Assembly (NCBI GenBank): GCA_900321955.1
Contig: ONXX01000078.1
Location: forward strand, 1 to 6,029
Source: an uncultured Bacillota bacterium
GTDB lineage: Bacteria; Bacillota_I; Bacilli_A; Erysipelotrichales; Erysipelotrichaceae
Length of the DNA stretch: 6,029 nucleotides
Reading direction: 5' to 3'
Each line of letters opens with the position of its first letter. Position 1 is the stretch's first letter. A program made the translations under genes and the position numbers. Below are positions 1 through 6,029 of the stretch, in pieces. The notes under the pieces were generated by a model, which was given only the letters and a program-made list of their open reading frames with translations, had not been told where the DNA came from and ran no database searches.

Positions 1-291
1 AATGCCAATTACTACACCCTGGTCACTTCCCATTGTCCGGACATCTTTGACTCGATTCTGGGCTATCACAGCGATCTTCTCTTAAGCGGACATTCCCGCG
101 GCGGACAGATCTACATCCCGCTCTTATCCTTGTTTGGCAGAGACTATGGCTGCAAGAAATACTACCATGGCAAGACCACCAAAGACGGCACCACCATCGA
201 TGTCAGCAATGGCTTAGGCATGATCGGCGATAAAGCCCGCTTCCTGGCGGATGCCGAAATCGTCTTATATACCTTCAGATCTGCCGATTGA
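1..291 (+). CDS. Calcineurin-like metallophosphoesterase, C-terminal part (5' end outside window)
   Basis: An open frame from the first base to the TGA at 289-291 encodes the last 96 residues of a larger protein. Two motifs of the calcineurin-like (YkuE/YaeI-type) metallophosphoesterases are visible: TSHCPD near residues 9-14, the metal-binding His loop, and SGHSRGGQIYIP near residues 33-44, the usual GHxHGGQ motif before the last beta strands. The ending, with VSNGLGMIG near residues 74-82, matches the family's typical 'sxGlG' segment. Members are membrane-associated or cytoplasmic enzymes that hydrolyse phosphoesters with a dinuclear metal centre, and some act on lipid-linked substrates such as UDP-diacylglucosamine. 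The exact substrate cannot be told here. Oddity: the second His of GHxH is Arg (GHSRGG), so one metal ligand is changed. The gene is convergent with the secretion operon and overlaps its last gene by 17 nt. It is probably functionally unrelated to that operon. Confidence 0.85.
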   Translation, partial: NANYYTLVTSHCPDIFDSILGYHSDLLLSGHSRGGQIYIPLLSLFGRDYGCKKYYHGKTTKDGTTIDVSNGLGMIGDKARFLADAEIVLYTFRSAD

Positions 292-517
292 ACAGATACA
301 GTAAGACAAAACCCTTAAAGCCAAAACTCTTTAAAGGAATATTCCGATCCAGGAATATTTTTTTATACGGATCATAGACCATTGCTTCCTTCAAACGCAT
401 ATCCAGGATCGCCTCCAGTATTTTGAAATTCTCCATAAAGGAGAGCCTCTCATCCAGAGAGACTTCAGCTGTCTTCTTATTTGAAACATCGACCAAACGA
501 AATAACACTTTATGCAT
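275..517 (-). CDS. EsaB/YukD-like small ubiquitin-fold protein of a type VIIb secretion locus
   Basis: This 80-residue protein starts at an ATG overlapping the essC stop (ATGCATAA, 8 nt). A good Shine-Dalgarno, GAGGTG, lies 8 nt upstream of the ATG, which supports this start. Length matches EsaB/YukD (about 80 aa). The residue pattern fits a ubiquitin-like fold: strand HKVLFRLVDV (2-11), strand KTAEVSLDERLSF (15-27), helix around 29-44, a YDPYKKIFLD strand pair (48-57), then IPLKSFGFKGFVLLYLF (60-76). The last segment recalls the 'L.dyGi..Gd.L.l' ending of YukD. There is no signal peptide, membrane segment or cysteine, so it is predicted cytoplasmic. EsaB/YukD proteins are needed for, or regulate, T7SSb secretion and are thought to work with the EssC/EssB machinery. 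The family call rests on size, pattern and position next to essC rather than on a diagnostic motif. In known loci esaB lies upstream of essC, whereas here it follows it. Confidence 0.6.
   Translation of the reverse strand: MHKVLFRLVDVSNKKTAEVSLDERLSFMENFKILEAILDMRLKEAMVYDPYKKIFLDRNIPLKSFGFKGFVLLYLFNRQI
338..364 (+). terminator. Possible rho-independent terminator for the metallophosphoesterase transcript, inside the convergent gene
   Basis: On the + strand AATATTCC (338-345), loop GATCCA (346-351) and GGAATATT (352-359) form a perfect 8-bp stem running into a T-tract (358-364). The stem can extend outward by five pairs (333-337 with 360-364) if two G-U pairs are allowed. It sits 46 nt after the phosphoesterase stop, the expected distance, and lies inside the coding sequence of the minus-strand EsaB-like gene. 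The stem is AT-rich, so strength is uncertain. On the minus strand the element is followed by only a short T stretch, so it looks directional. Confidence 0.4.
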
Positions 518-3500
518 GATCGATGCACCTCAAAAGAATCTGTTTCCCCTTATAAAACAAGAGTCCCTCATTTTCTTCAAGATCCTCCTTGCCGTTATAA
601 AAGAAGATGCTTTGTATAAACACACCTTTGCCGATCCACAGGAAGACCTCAGGCATATGTTTGACCTCTTTTATATCCATTACCTCAATCATTCCTTGAT
701 ACGCTTTTTGATAGAGCTCCGCTTTTTCTTTATCATAGGAAGATACGGTCAGTTTCTCTTTCATCCAGATCTCCCTTCGTTTCTTCTTGTCGCAGCCTAA
801 AAAGATTCCTTTCTCCCCTTTTGCGGCACAAATGTGTTCCGGAAGTCTGGGAAGGATCGGTGGAAAGACAGGATCTCCTTCTTTGTATTCCTCTTCCAGA
901 ATCGGCACAAAGCTGATCGGTTCTTCCTTCAAGAAGAAACAATCGCCCTTATAGCGGCTTCTCTGATTGAACAGATAGAGAATGTCACTGCTGTCGCTCT
1001 CCTTAATCAAAGCCTTATTCTTAAAACAGGACAGGAGTTTAAAGCCAACCTGAACCGTACTGCTCAGACAGATGACGGAGACCTGTTTCCCCTTCTTCTT
1101 TAAAAGCTGCAGCAGGTGATCGGCATTTTCTTCCCGATAGGAAAGAAAGATGCTGATATCTTCAAATAATAAGGTGACTTCTTCTTTACAACCGATCAGT
1201 TTTTCAAAGAGAAGATCGATCTCTTCGCTTTCTTCATAGAGAAAGGAATCGGCGATGGCCGGACCATGCAGTATTCCGGAACCGATAAAAACGGTCTGGC
1301 GCTTTTTCTCGTTGAGTGTATTGACGATCGCTAGAACTTCCTTTTTACGACTTGAACAGATCAAGAGATCTTCCCGCAGGCTGTACGCCAGTAAACCGCG
1401 CTTGCAGGAAAGATAGTCATCAATTTCACCCAGAACAATGCAATTCCCCTTGGCCAGGTCCTTTCGTCTCATCGGAATCGGCGGATTTAAATCGATTTTC
1501 GGCGTTTTGATCTGCAGTTTTCTGGTTGTTTCCAAGATCAGCTTATTAAACTTACTGATCTCCAGAATGGGCTTGCCGTAAGGAATGAGCTGCTTCTTTT
1601 GAATCTGCAGATCATTTTGTAAGACAGAGACTTCATAAGGCTGCTTTTCACCGATATCGTTTTTCGCGTAGATGCTTTGGGCCTGATACAACATCTCATC
1701 GATCCTTAAGATGAACTGCCCCGGCCGTTTGAGATAGGCGGCGTCCTTTTCACGAATTAAATCTTGCGAATCCCTTTCTTCAAAGACCTTCAAGGCAATC
1801 TTGAAACGGGAATTGGACCAGATCTCCTCATCGATGTTGCCTGCCGGTTTCTGTGTCGACAGGATCAGGTGGATCCCGAGACTTCGGCCGATCCTGGCAA
1901 TTGAGATCAGCTCCCGGATATCTTCGGGATGTTCCTTTTTCAGTTCGGCAAACTCGTCGATGATGACCAGCAGATGAGCGATCTTTTCAAAACCGTATTT
2001 CCGATAATCGCTGTCAAGATAATCATCCAGGTCGTTGATCGGCAAAGCACAGGCCTCGGAAAGCCTTCGAAACAGGATCTGCCGCCTCGTGCAGATCTGT
2101 CTTAAGACGATGATCAGACGTTCAAAGCGATTGCCCTCCAGATTGGATAGTGAGGCGATGATGTGCGGCAGGCTTTGTCCTTCATAAGTCAGCGATGAAA
2201 GAATACCGGCGCCTTTGTAGTCGATCAGGATGAGATTCAGATAGTCCGGGGCATAGCGTATACATAGGGACAGCAACATCGAAACGATCAGTTCTGACTT
2301 GCCCGAACCGGTCGATCCGCCGATCAGTCCATGCGGTCCCTGTTTATTCTGATGAAGGTCAAAACTTAAAAGCTGATCCTCGCTGTAGGCAAAGTCGCAG
2401 CGTAAGTCATGATGGACATCCCGATAGCTCTTTTTGATATCAAAGTTTTCAAAGACAGAAGAAAAAGTGAACGCTTTGTCTTCACTCAAAAAATGATTGT
2501 AGGTCCCAAGCTTATGAAAACTCTCCTTGAGATCGACGAGCTCTTCCACATAAGAAAAAGTCGTCGTTTTATCCTGATACAGTTTTCCCTTGTTGCCGTG
2601 AAAATCAATGATGGCCTTGCCGTCCTTTAACAGATCATTGATGTCATCGGAAAAATACAGGACGATGATCTTTTCGTTTTGAAAGCGCAAGGCGATCGGA
2701 TCCCTGGCAAACAGCAGCAATGGCTTATCCAGCTTCAGCTGATCGAGTTCCTGCAGATCACGAGGTTTGTCAAAAAGAAACCTTCGTCTTTCATAAAACA
2801 AGTGCGGCAGATCAAAATAGAACTCGCTCAGCCTGTCGTCCTTGGCATAAACGGCGATATAGATATCTTCAAAGCTGTGGCGGTAAGCCATCTGTAAGAG
2901 AAAATGAAGGAAGAAGTGGTCCTTCTCGCTCTTCTTGGCGACAATGCTGACCCTCTTGTTTTGTTTCAAATCCAGAAACAGAGGCAAAGGGCCAATACTT
3001 GAAAGCATCTTCTGAATCTGTTTTAAAATTGCAGCAATATCTTCGTTTTCTTCCTTCATCAAAACGGAATGATCCTCATGGATCGTCCCGAGAAACATGG
3101 AAAGATAATCTTCATCATCCTTATTGGTATAGAAAGGTTCCTTATCCATCTTCTGAAGGGAAAAGAAGCGTTTCTGCTGGCTTTTCAGATAGGAGTCGAT
3201 ATTTCCCTTAACTGTCTCTTCATACTCTTTCAGGCGCTTTAAATAGGCTTCTTTCGTCTTTAAAGCCATCTTGTTTTCCCGCCGCTTTTCTTCAAAGTAG
3301 AAAGCCAGCGGCAGCACGATCGATGTCAACAACATCGCAATCGGCGTGATCATGTAGGTCAAGGGTTCAAAGTATTCGCTTCCCCTTTCCAGATTGCTTT
3401 GGATGCTTAAAAAGCTGGCCAGACAGATCGAAATGGACATGATCGAATTGGGCAGGATCGTCTTTACGATATCCGGATTGCCTTTTTTCTGGTAAGGCTG

Positions 3501-4130
3501 ATATTTCTCCAATTCGGGAACGAACAGCTCCTTCTTCTCCTGCTTCAGATAAGAGAGAGTCTTTCTCTGACGGTACGTATAAGGCAAGGACTGTTCCTTG
3601 ATTTGATAAGGCGAAACGCCGATCGACAGACCGAAATGGCTGACGTAGAGAAAGTCCTCGTAATAGTAAAACATGATGCTCAGATACTCGACCTTATCTC
3701 CCTGTTTCAACTGCAATCCGTCATAGCTTTGGCCATTGACCGAAAGATCCAGATCACTTTCCAGGAAGCCGTTTCTTAAAAAGATGTAGCCTTCCTTAAT
3801 ATAGGGATCGCAAATAAAAAAGGCACATTCTTCCTGCGAGGAGAAATAGACCTCCCGGTTTTCATAGAAATCAAAGCGGTCCGCCCCTTCATCTGTATCA
3901 TAGACATAGACTTCGATCGCAAAGAAGCCGTTTTCTTCATAGACCAGATACTTTTTCGTTTCCAGAAGGCAGACCTTTTTCTCGTCTTCCAGAAAGAAGG
4001 ATCTGCCGGTGGAAAGATAATAGTGCGGGCTCTTGTAATAGATGGAAATGCCCTTATAGACAAAAGGCTTGTCTGAATCGAGACGAGTCCGGACAAAACA
4101 CTTGCGGTCCTTAATGATCAGATACTTCAT
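510..4130 (-). CDS. essC: EssC/YukBA-type FtsK/SpoIIIE ATPase, motor of type VIIb secretion (short form, degenerate D2/D3)
   Basis: This 1206-residue protein has EssC architecture. Residues 1-180 hold two FHA-like beta domains; the LKQGDKVEYLSIMFYYYEDFLYV stretch near 141-163 is typical of the second. Two membrane segments lie at about 226-246 and 256-279, followed by a charged coiled-coil-like linker (280-325). A D0-like region spans about 340-560. D1 is a full FtsK/SpoIIIE ATPase with Walker A GSTGSGKS (605-612), LIDYKGAG (635-642), Walker B LLVIIDEF with D725/E726, RIGRSLGIHLILSTQKPAG (746-764) and WSNSRFKIALKV (771-782). D2 (about 890-1085) keeps the fold pattern but has CSSRKKE where a P-loop should be. 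Residues 1088-1206 look like a shrunken D3. Usual EssC proteins have about 1450-1500 residues and three ATPase modules. EssC drives export of WXG100/LXG-type substrates across the membrane. Its ATG overlaps the upstream stop (ATGA); no strong Shine-Dalgarno is seen, so translational coupling is likely. Confidence 0.93.
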   Translation of the reverse strand: MKYLIIKDRKCFVRTRLDSDKPFVYKGISIYYKSPHYYLSTGRSFFLEDEKKVCLLETKKYLVYEENGFFAIEVYVYDTDEGADRFDFYENREVYFSSQEECAFFICDPYIKEGYIFLRNGFLESDLDLSVNGQSYDGLQLKQGDKVEYLSIMFYYYEDFLYVSHFGLSIGVSPYQIKEQSLPYTYRQRKTLSYLKQEKKELFVPELEKYQPYQKKGNPDIVKTILPNSIMSISICLASFLSIQSNLERGSEYFEPLTYMITPIAMLLTSIVLPLAFYFEEKRRENKMALKTKEAYLKRLKEYEETVKGNIDSYLKSQQKRFFSLQKMDKEPFYTNKDDEDYLSMFLGTIHEDHSVLMKEENEDIAAILKQIQKMLSSIGPLPLFLDLKQNKRVSIVAKKSEKDHFFLHFLLQMAYRHSFEDIYIAVYAKDDRLSEFYFDLPHLFYERRRFLFDKPRDLQELDQLKLDKPLLLFARDPIALRFQNEKIIVLYFSDDINDLLKDGKAIIDFHGNKGKLYQDKTTTFSYVEELVDLKESFHKLGTYNHFLSEDKAFTFSSVFENFDIKKSYRDVHHDLRCDFAYSEDQLLSFDLHQNKQGPHGLIGGSTGSGKSELIVSMLLSLCIRYAPDYLNLILIDYKGAGILSSLTYEGQSLPHIIASLSNLEGNRFERLIIVLRQICTRRQILFRRLSEACALPINDLDDYLDSDYRKYGFEKIAHLLVIIDEFAELKKEHPEDIRELISIARIGRSLGIHLILSTQKPAGNIDEEIWSNSRFKIALKVFEERDSQDLIREKDAAYLKRPGQFILRIDEMLYQAQSIYAKNDIGEKQPYEVSVLQNDLQIQKKQLIPYGKPILEISKFNKLILETTRKLQIKTPKIDLNPPIPMRRKDLAKGNCIVLGEIDDYLSCKRGLLAYSLREDLLICSSRKKEVLAIVNTLNEKKRQTVFIGSGILHGPAIADSFLYEESEEIDLLFEKLIGCKEEVTLLFEDISIFLSYREENADHLLQLLKKKGKQVSVICLSSTVQVGFKLLSCFKNKALIKESDSSDILYLFNQRSRYKGDCFFLKEEPISFVPILEEEYKEGDPVFPPILPRLPEHICAAKGEKGIFLGCDKKKRREIWMKEKLTVSSYDKEKAELYQKAYQGMIEVMDIKEVKHMPEVFLWIGKGVFIQSIFFYNGKEDLEENEGLLFYKGKQILLRCIDHA
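513..869 (-). other. Shortened D3-like C-terminal remnant of EssC
   Basis: Residues about 1088-1206 of EssC. The stretch opens with PVFPPILPRLPEHI, resembling the linker that precedes D3 in EssC. It then gives GIFLGCDKKKRREIW and jumps quickly to a terminal beta-like part (EVFLWIGKGVFIQSIFFYNG ... LLFYKGKQILLRC) that looks like the end of the D3 fold. At about 120 residues it is roughly half of a complete module and has no Walker A or B. Reading this as a D3 that lost its core is inference. A lineage-specific tail is the alternative. Confidence 0.4.
526..531 (-). promoter_or_regulatory. Shine-Dalgarno site of the EsaB-like gene
   Basis: On the minus strand GAGGTG lies 8 nt before the ATG at 517-515 and within the last codons of essC. 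It is the clearest ribosome binding site in the operon and fixes the start of the 80-aa gene. Its last bases also form part of a 5-bp hairpin (513-517 with 523-527) that encloses the start codon. Confidence 0.65.
876..1454 (-). other. Degenerate second ATPase domain (D2) of EssC
   Basis: Residues about 893-1085 of EssC. The D2 landmarks are present: LGEIDD near 900-905; DLLICSSRKKEVLAIVNTL (921-939), where EssC D2 normally has a P-loop; VTLLFEDISIFL (985-996) at the Walker B position; VSVICLSSTVQVGFKLLSCF (1017-1036) at the sensor strand; and a closing GDCFFLKEEPISFVPIL segment. The P-loop glycines and the Lys-Ser/Thr pair are missing, so nucleotide binding is unlikely. Known D2 and D3 domains in EssC often have weak ATPase motifs and act in regulation and substrate binding. 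The boundaries are my estimate. Confidence 0.6.
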
Positions 4131-6013
4131 CCGCTCGACACCAGGATATTGACATAGGCCTTGTGTTTTTCATCCGGGGTTTTGATCTCGATCCTGACAC
4201 TTCCCGGCGCTATGGCAATGATCTCTCCTTTTTGTGTTTTTGCGATCTCTTCCTTTGGCGAAGTATAGATTAAATCCTCTTCCCTGTATCCTTCCGGAAG
4301 GGCTTTGACCTTTACTCTATAGGTCTGCCCGATTTTTAATACCTCGGCATAGGAATCTAAAACGAGGCGGTCCGATTTGATATCCAGATCCTTGATCTTT
4401 GGCCTGTTTTTGCGGGTACACTTTTCGACAAAGTGTCCGTTTTCGATGTGATGCAGACCGCCGAAGACCTGATCTTCCTCATCAAGGATCGAAAAGGATT
4501 GGGTAAAGCCCAGCTTGTTCATTCTCGATTTGGAAGTATTCAATATGAGATCGAGAAGATAGTGAAGCGAGACATCGCCGCAGACTTTGACATCTTCATT
4601 TTCTTCACTCAGCTCTTCCAGGCCTGAATAAGGAAGTTCAATGGCACTGCTGCTTAATTGGCCATCCTCATCAAAAAGATGCAGGGTCGAGCGCACAACG
4701 CCTCTTAATCCCCCATCGACTTCCACATCCGCCAAAGTAAAGCCCAGTGTCTCCACGCCCATATTGAGACCCAATACCGCCTTGGCCGATGCCTGCATGA
4801 TCGCATTGAGGTCATGGTCATTCTTGTTGATATAGCGAATCTTGCCGCCTTTCGTCTCAAAACCCAGCTTGTGAGCATTGTACAAGACAAATTCGCTCTT
4901 TCCGGATGCGTGCAGTTTGACTTTCAGATCCATATTGAGAAAGGCTGTCGGGATCTGGGCAATCGGCACTTTGATCTTGCACAGAGGGATGGAAACTTCA
5001 TCGTCTTCCTTAACCGGCACAAACAAAGAATTCAAAAGACTCTTAAAGCTTTTGGCATCCAGATCCTTAAACTTCATTCGATAGTTCTTATAGCGGCCGC
5101 AGGAAATGCCCAGCTTTTCCGTCGTATTGAAATCCAGGGTGAAGAAACAATTCTTGAGATCATTTCTTTCTTCCAGCCACTTGAGCCTTGGTTTGACATT
5201 GTGGATGGAGATATCCAGATAGGCATTGAGCCCCTCTTCATTTTTGGAGATATGAAAATCAATTCCCGAAGTATTCAGGGAATAAGAAACGCGAAAGCCA
5301 TTGGAAGTAAAGACATGCGGATCATTCGATGCCAAAAGCTCATACTTCTCGTTGATATAGGAAGTATTTTCCAAGACTTCTCCATAAGGAACAATGACTG
5401 CTTGGTTGAAATCGACATAGTCTGATGTTTCAATATTCAGTTTCTCAAAGACTTCTTCATAGTCTGCTGGCCGATAGGAAAGATCTTCCCCGTCGGCTTT
5501 CGTTACGATCTGGCAGGCATCATCCTTGTAGATGAGATCGCCCGCGGCAAGATCTTCATTGATCGGATGAAACTCCTGTTTCTGTTCCTCCTCAAAGAAG
5601 GGTTCAAACTGCGGTTCATTCAATTGTTTCACCGCTTTATCAATGACCGCCAGGGCCTTTTCCTCTTTGACTTTTGCCTTGGCCCGATCAGAATAGGACA
5701 GATAGCCTTTCTGCCTCAAAACCGTCAAGGGATCGCCGCTTTCTGCCAAGAGCTTGCAGATGGTCTTAGACAAAAAGTCATAATCGAGTGCCTTATCCAA
5801 GAGCGATTTATCTTCTTCATCGACAATGTCCCATAAGGCCAGTTTTTCAAAATTGTCGTCGATGTCTTCACTTAAGCCTATGCCGCTTTTATTGGCCAGG
5901 GCATTGAGGTAATCCCCGACCAAAAAGAAAGTGCCTGCCTTGCAGGAAACGCAAGTAAGAAACAGTAATGTTACAAGGCAGACACATATCTTTTTAATTG
6001 AAATTGGATGCAT
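4127..6013 (-). CDS. Exported, probably membrane-anchored protein with C-terminal Big_2 Ig-like domain; unknown function
   Basis: I do not recognise the full-length family of this 628-residue protein. Residues 1-24 form a signal peptide: Lys at 7-8, hydrophobic core 9-22. Cys24 (LTCVS-C) could be a lipidation site, but the lipobox is weak (Cys at -3), so plain secretion or an uncleaved anchor is possible. Residues 27-135 are helical with a pattern resembling degenerate SLH repeats (GDYLNALANKSGI; LALWDIVD...LDYDFLSKTICKLL). Residues 150-215 include AGDLIYKDDA. Residues 215-545 are beta-rich and unassigned. Residues 548-626 match Big_2: LKIGQTYRVKVKALPEG (559-575), then a TSPKEEIAKTQKGEIIAIAPGSV-type core. 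Seven further cysteines occur in the mature region, many for a Firmicutes exported protein. It overlaps essC by 4 nt (ATGA), so it is made with the secretion motor. It may be an envelope component or an operon-linked surface protein; the role is not determined. The ATG at 6013 lacks a visible Shine-Dalgarno and the frame stays open to the window edge, so the true start could lie further right. Confidence 0.85.
   Translation of the reverse strand: MHPISIKKICVCLVTLLFLTCVSCKAGTFFLVGDYLNALANKSGIGLSEDIDDNFEKLALWDIVDEEDKSLLDKALDYDFLSKTICKLLAESGDPLTVLRQKGYLSYSDRAKAKVKEEKALAVIDKAVKQLNEPQFEPFFEEEQKQEFHPINEDLAAGDLIYKDDACQIVTKADGEDLSYRPADYEEVFEKLNIETSDYVDFNQAVIVPYGEVLENTSYINEKYELLASNDPHVFTSNGFRVSYSLNTSGIDFHISKNEEGLNAYLDISIHNVKPRLKWLEERNDLKNCFFTLDFNTTEKLGISCGRYKNYRMKFKDLDAKSFKSLLNSLFVPVKEDDEVSIPLCKIKVPIAQIPTAFLNMDLKVKLHASGKSEFVLYNAHKLGFETKGGKIRYINKNDHDLNAIMQASAKAVLGLNMGVETLGFTLADVEVDGGLRGVVRSTLHLFDEDGQLSSSAIELPYSGLEELSEENEDVKVCGDVSLHYLLDLILNTSKSRMNKLGFTQSFSILDEEDQVFGGLHHIENGHFVEKCTRKNRPKIKDLDIKSDRLVLDSYAEVLKIGQTYRVKVKALPEGYREEDLIYTSPKEEIAKTQKGEIIAIAPGSVRIEIKTPDEKHKAYVNILVSSG
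4136..4372 (-). other. Big_2 (bacterial Ig-like group 2) domain
   Basis: Residues about 548-626 of the 628-aa protein. The hallmarks are an L-x-x-G-x-x-Y-x-x-x-V-x-x-x-P-E-G start, an IYTSPKEEIAKT strand in place of the usual 'WSSSNPSVATV', GEIIAIAPGSVRIEI in place of 'GkVtAvapGtatIt', and a final AYVNILV strand. Such domains are extracellular, commonly in surface and adhesion proteins, which supports export of this protein. Confidence 0.8.
5630..5932 (-). other. SLH-like helical repeat region in the 628-aa protein
   Basis: Residues about 28-128 of the 628-aa protein. The order of elements resembles degenerate S-layer homology units: a helix with GDYLNALANKSGI; a short LALWDIVD turn; a helix LDYDFLSKTICKLL; then VLRQKGYLS and a helix VKEEKALAVIDKAVKQL. 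SLH domains bind cell-wall polymers. The match is by pattern only, and the key SLH residues are not clearly present. Confidence 0.35.
5942..6013 (-). other. Signal peptide / possible lipoprotein signal of the 628-aa protein
   Basis: Residues 1-24: a short polar start with Lys7-Lys8, then a hydrophobic stretch ICVCLVTLLFL, ending at TCVSC. Cys24 is the best candidate lipidated residue (Ser at -1, Val at -2). Cys at -3 departs from the usual Leu, so lipidation is possible rather than certain. Confidence 0.6.
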
Positions 6014-6029
6014 TGGCGACGATCGTCGA

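Noticed and set aside
423..800. 125-residue open frame on the + strand
   Set aside because: Antisense to the essC 3' end and the EsaB-like gene, both of which have better support; no family pattern.
733..942. 69-residue minus-strand frame inside essC
   Set aside because: An out-of-frame shadow of essC with a low-complexity Arg-rich composition. The essC frame is intact through this stretch, so it is not a frameshifted D3 remnant.
3776..4096. 106-residue minus-strand frame inside the essC 5' part
   Set aside because: Alternative-frame translation of the FHA-like region, Ser/Arg/Lys-rich, without its own ribosome site.
510..4130. DNA translocase (FtsK/SpoIIIE) or Tra-type conjugation ATPase instead of EssC
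   Set aside because: The N-terminal FHA-like pair, two membrane segments, the RIGRSLGIHLILSTQKPAG and WSNSRFKIALKV signatures, and a following degenerate ATPase module are features of EssC. There is no FtsK gamma domain or conjugation gene nearby.
4814..5425. 203-residue open frame on the + strand
   Set aside because: It lies wholly antisense to the 628-aa gene. It has no recognisable domain or convincing ribosome site, and reads as a mirror of the coding strand's codons.
5567..5836. 89-residue + strand frame
   Set aside because: Antisense to the N-terminal helical region of the 628-aa protein; no supporting motif.

Overview
The window looks like part of a low-to-mid GC Firmicutes (Bacillota) chromosome, with GC in the mid-40s percent judged by eye. 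The standard code is used: TGG encodes Trp in the Walker region of the large ATPase, and TGA is a stop for three genes. The protein style (compact type VIIb secretion genes, Lys/Glu/Leu/Phe-rich sequences, a secreted protein with helical repeats and a Big_2 domain) reminds me of Erysipelotrichia or related anaerobic gut/oral Firmicutes. That taxonomic guess is inference only.

Layout. Positions 1-291 (+) hold the 3' end of a calcineurin-like metallophosphoesterase. The rest of the window is one tightly packed minus-strand cluster, read from the right edge leftward. First comes a 628-residue exported, probably membrane-anchored protein of unknown function with a C-terminal Big_2 Ig-like domain (4127-6013). 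Next is a 1206-residue EssC/YukBA-type FtsK/SpoIIIE ATPase of a type VIIb (WXG100/ESX-like) secretion system (510-4130). Last is an 80-residue protein resembling EsaB/YukD, the small ubiquitin-like T7SSb component (275-517). Adjacent genes overlap by 4 nt (ATGA) and 8 nt (ATGCATAA), so they are almost certainly one operon with translational coupling. The last gene also overlaps the convergent phosphoesterase gene tail-to-tail by 17 nt. There is no intergenic space beyond these overlaps and no stretch over 300 bases without a gene.

Interpretation. This is the distal end of a divergent T7SSb locus. EssC is the hexameric motor that recognises and drives export of WXG100/LXG-type substrates. The EsaB-like protein is probably its cytoplasmic accessory. 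The exported 628-aa protein is a candidate for a lineage-specific extracytoplasmic or envelope component. EssC is unusual: it is about 250-300 residues shorter than the usual 1450-1500, keeps only one canonical P-loop ATPase (D1), has a degenerate D2, and has a strongly shortened remnant in place of D3. No WXG100 substrate, EsaA, EssA or EssB gene lies in the window. If present they would lie beyond the right edge or elsewhere. No promoter, RNA gene, CRISPR array, IS element or tRNA was seen.
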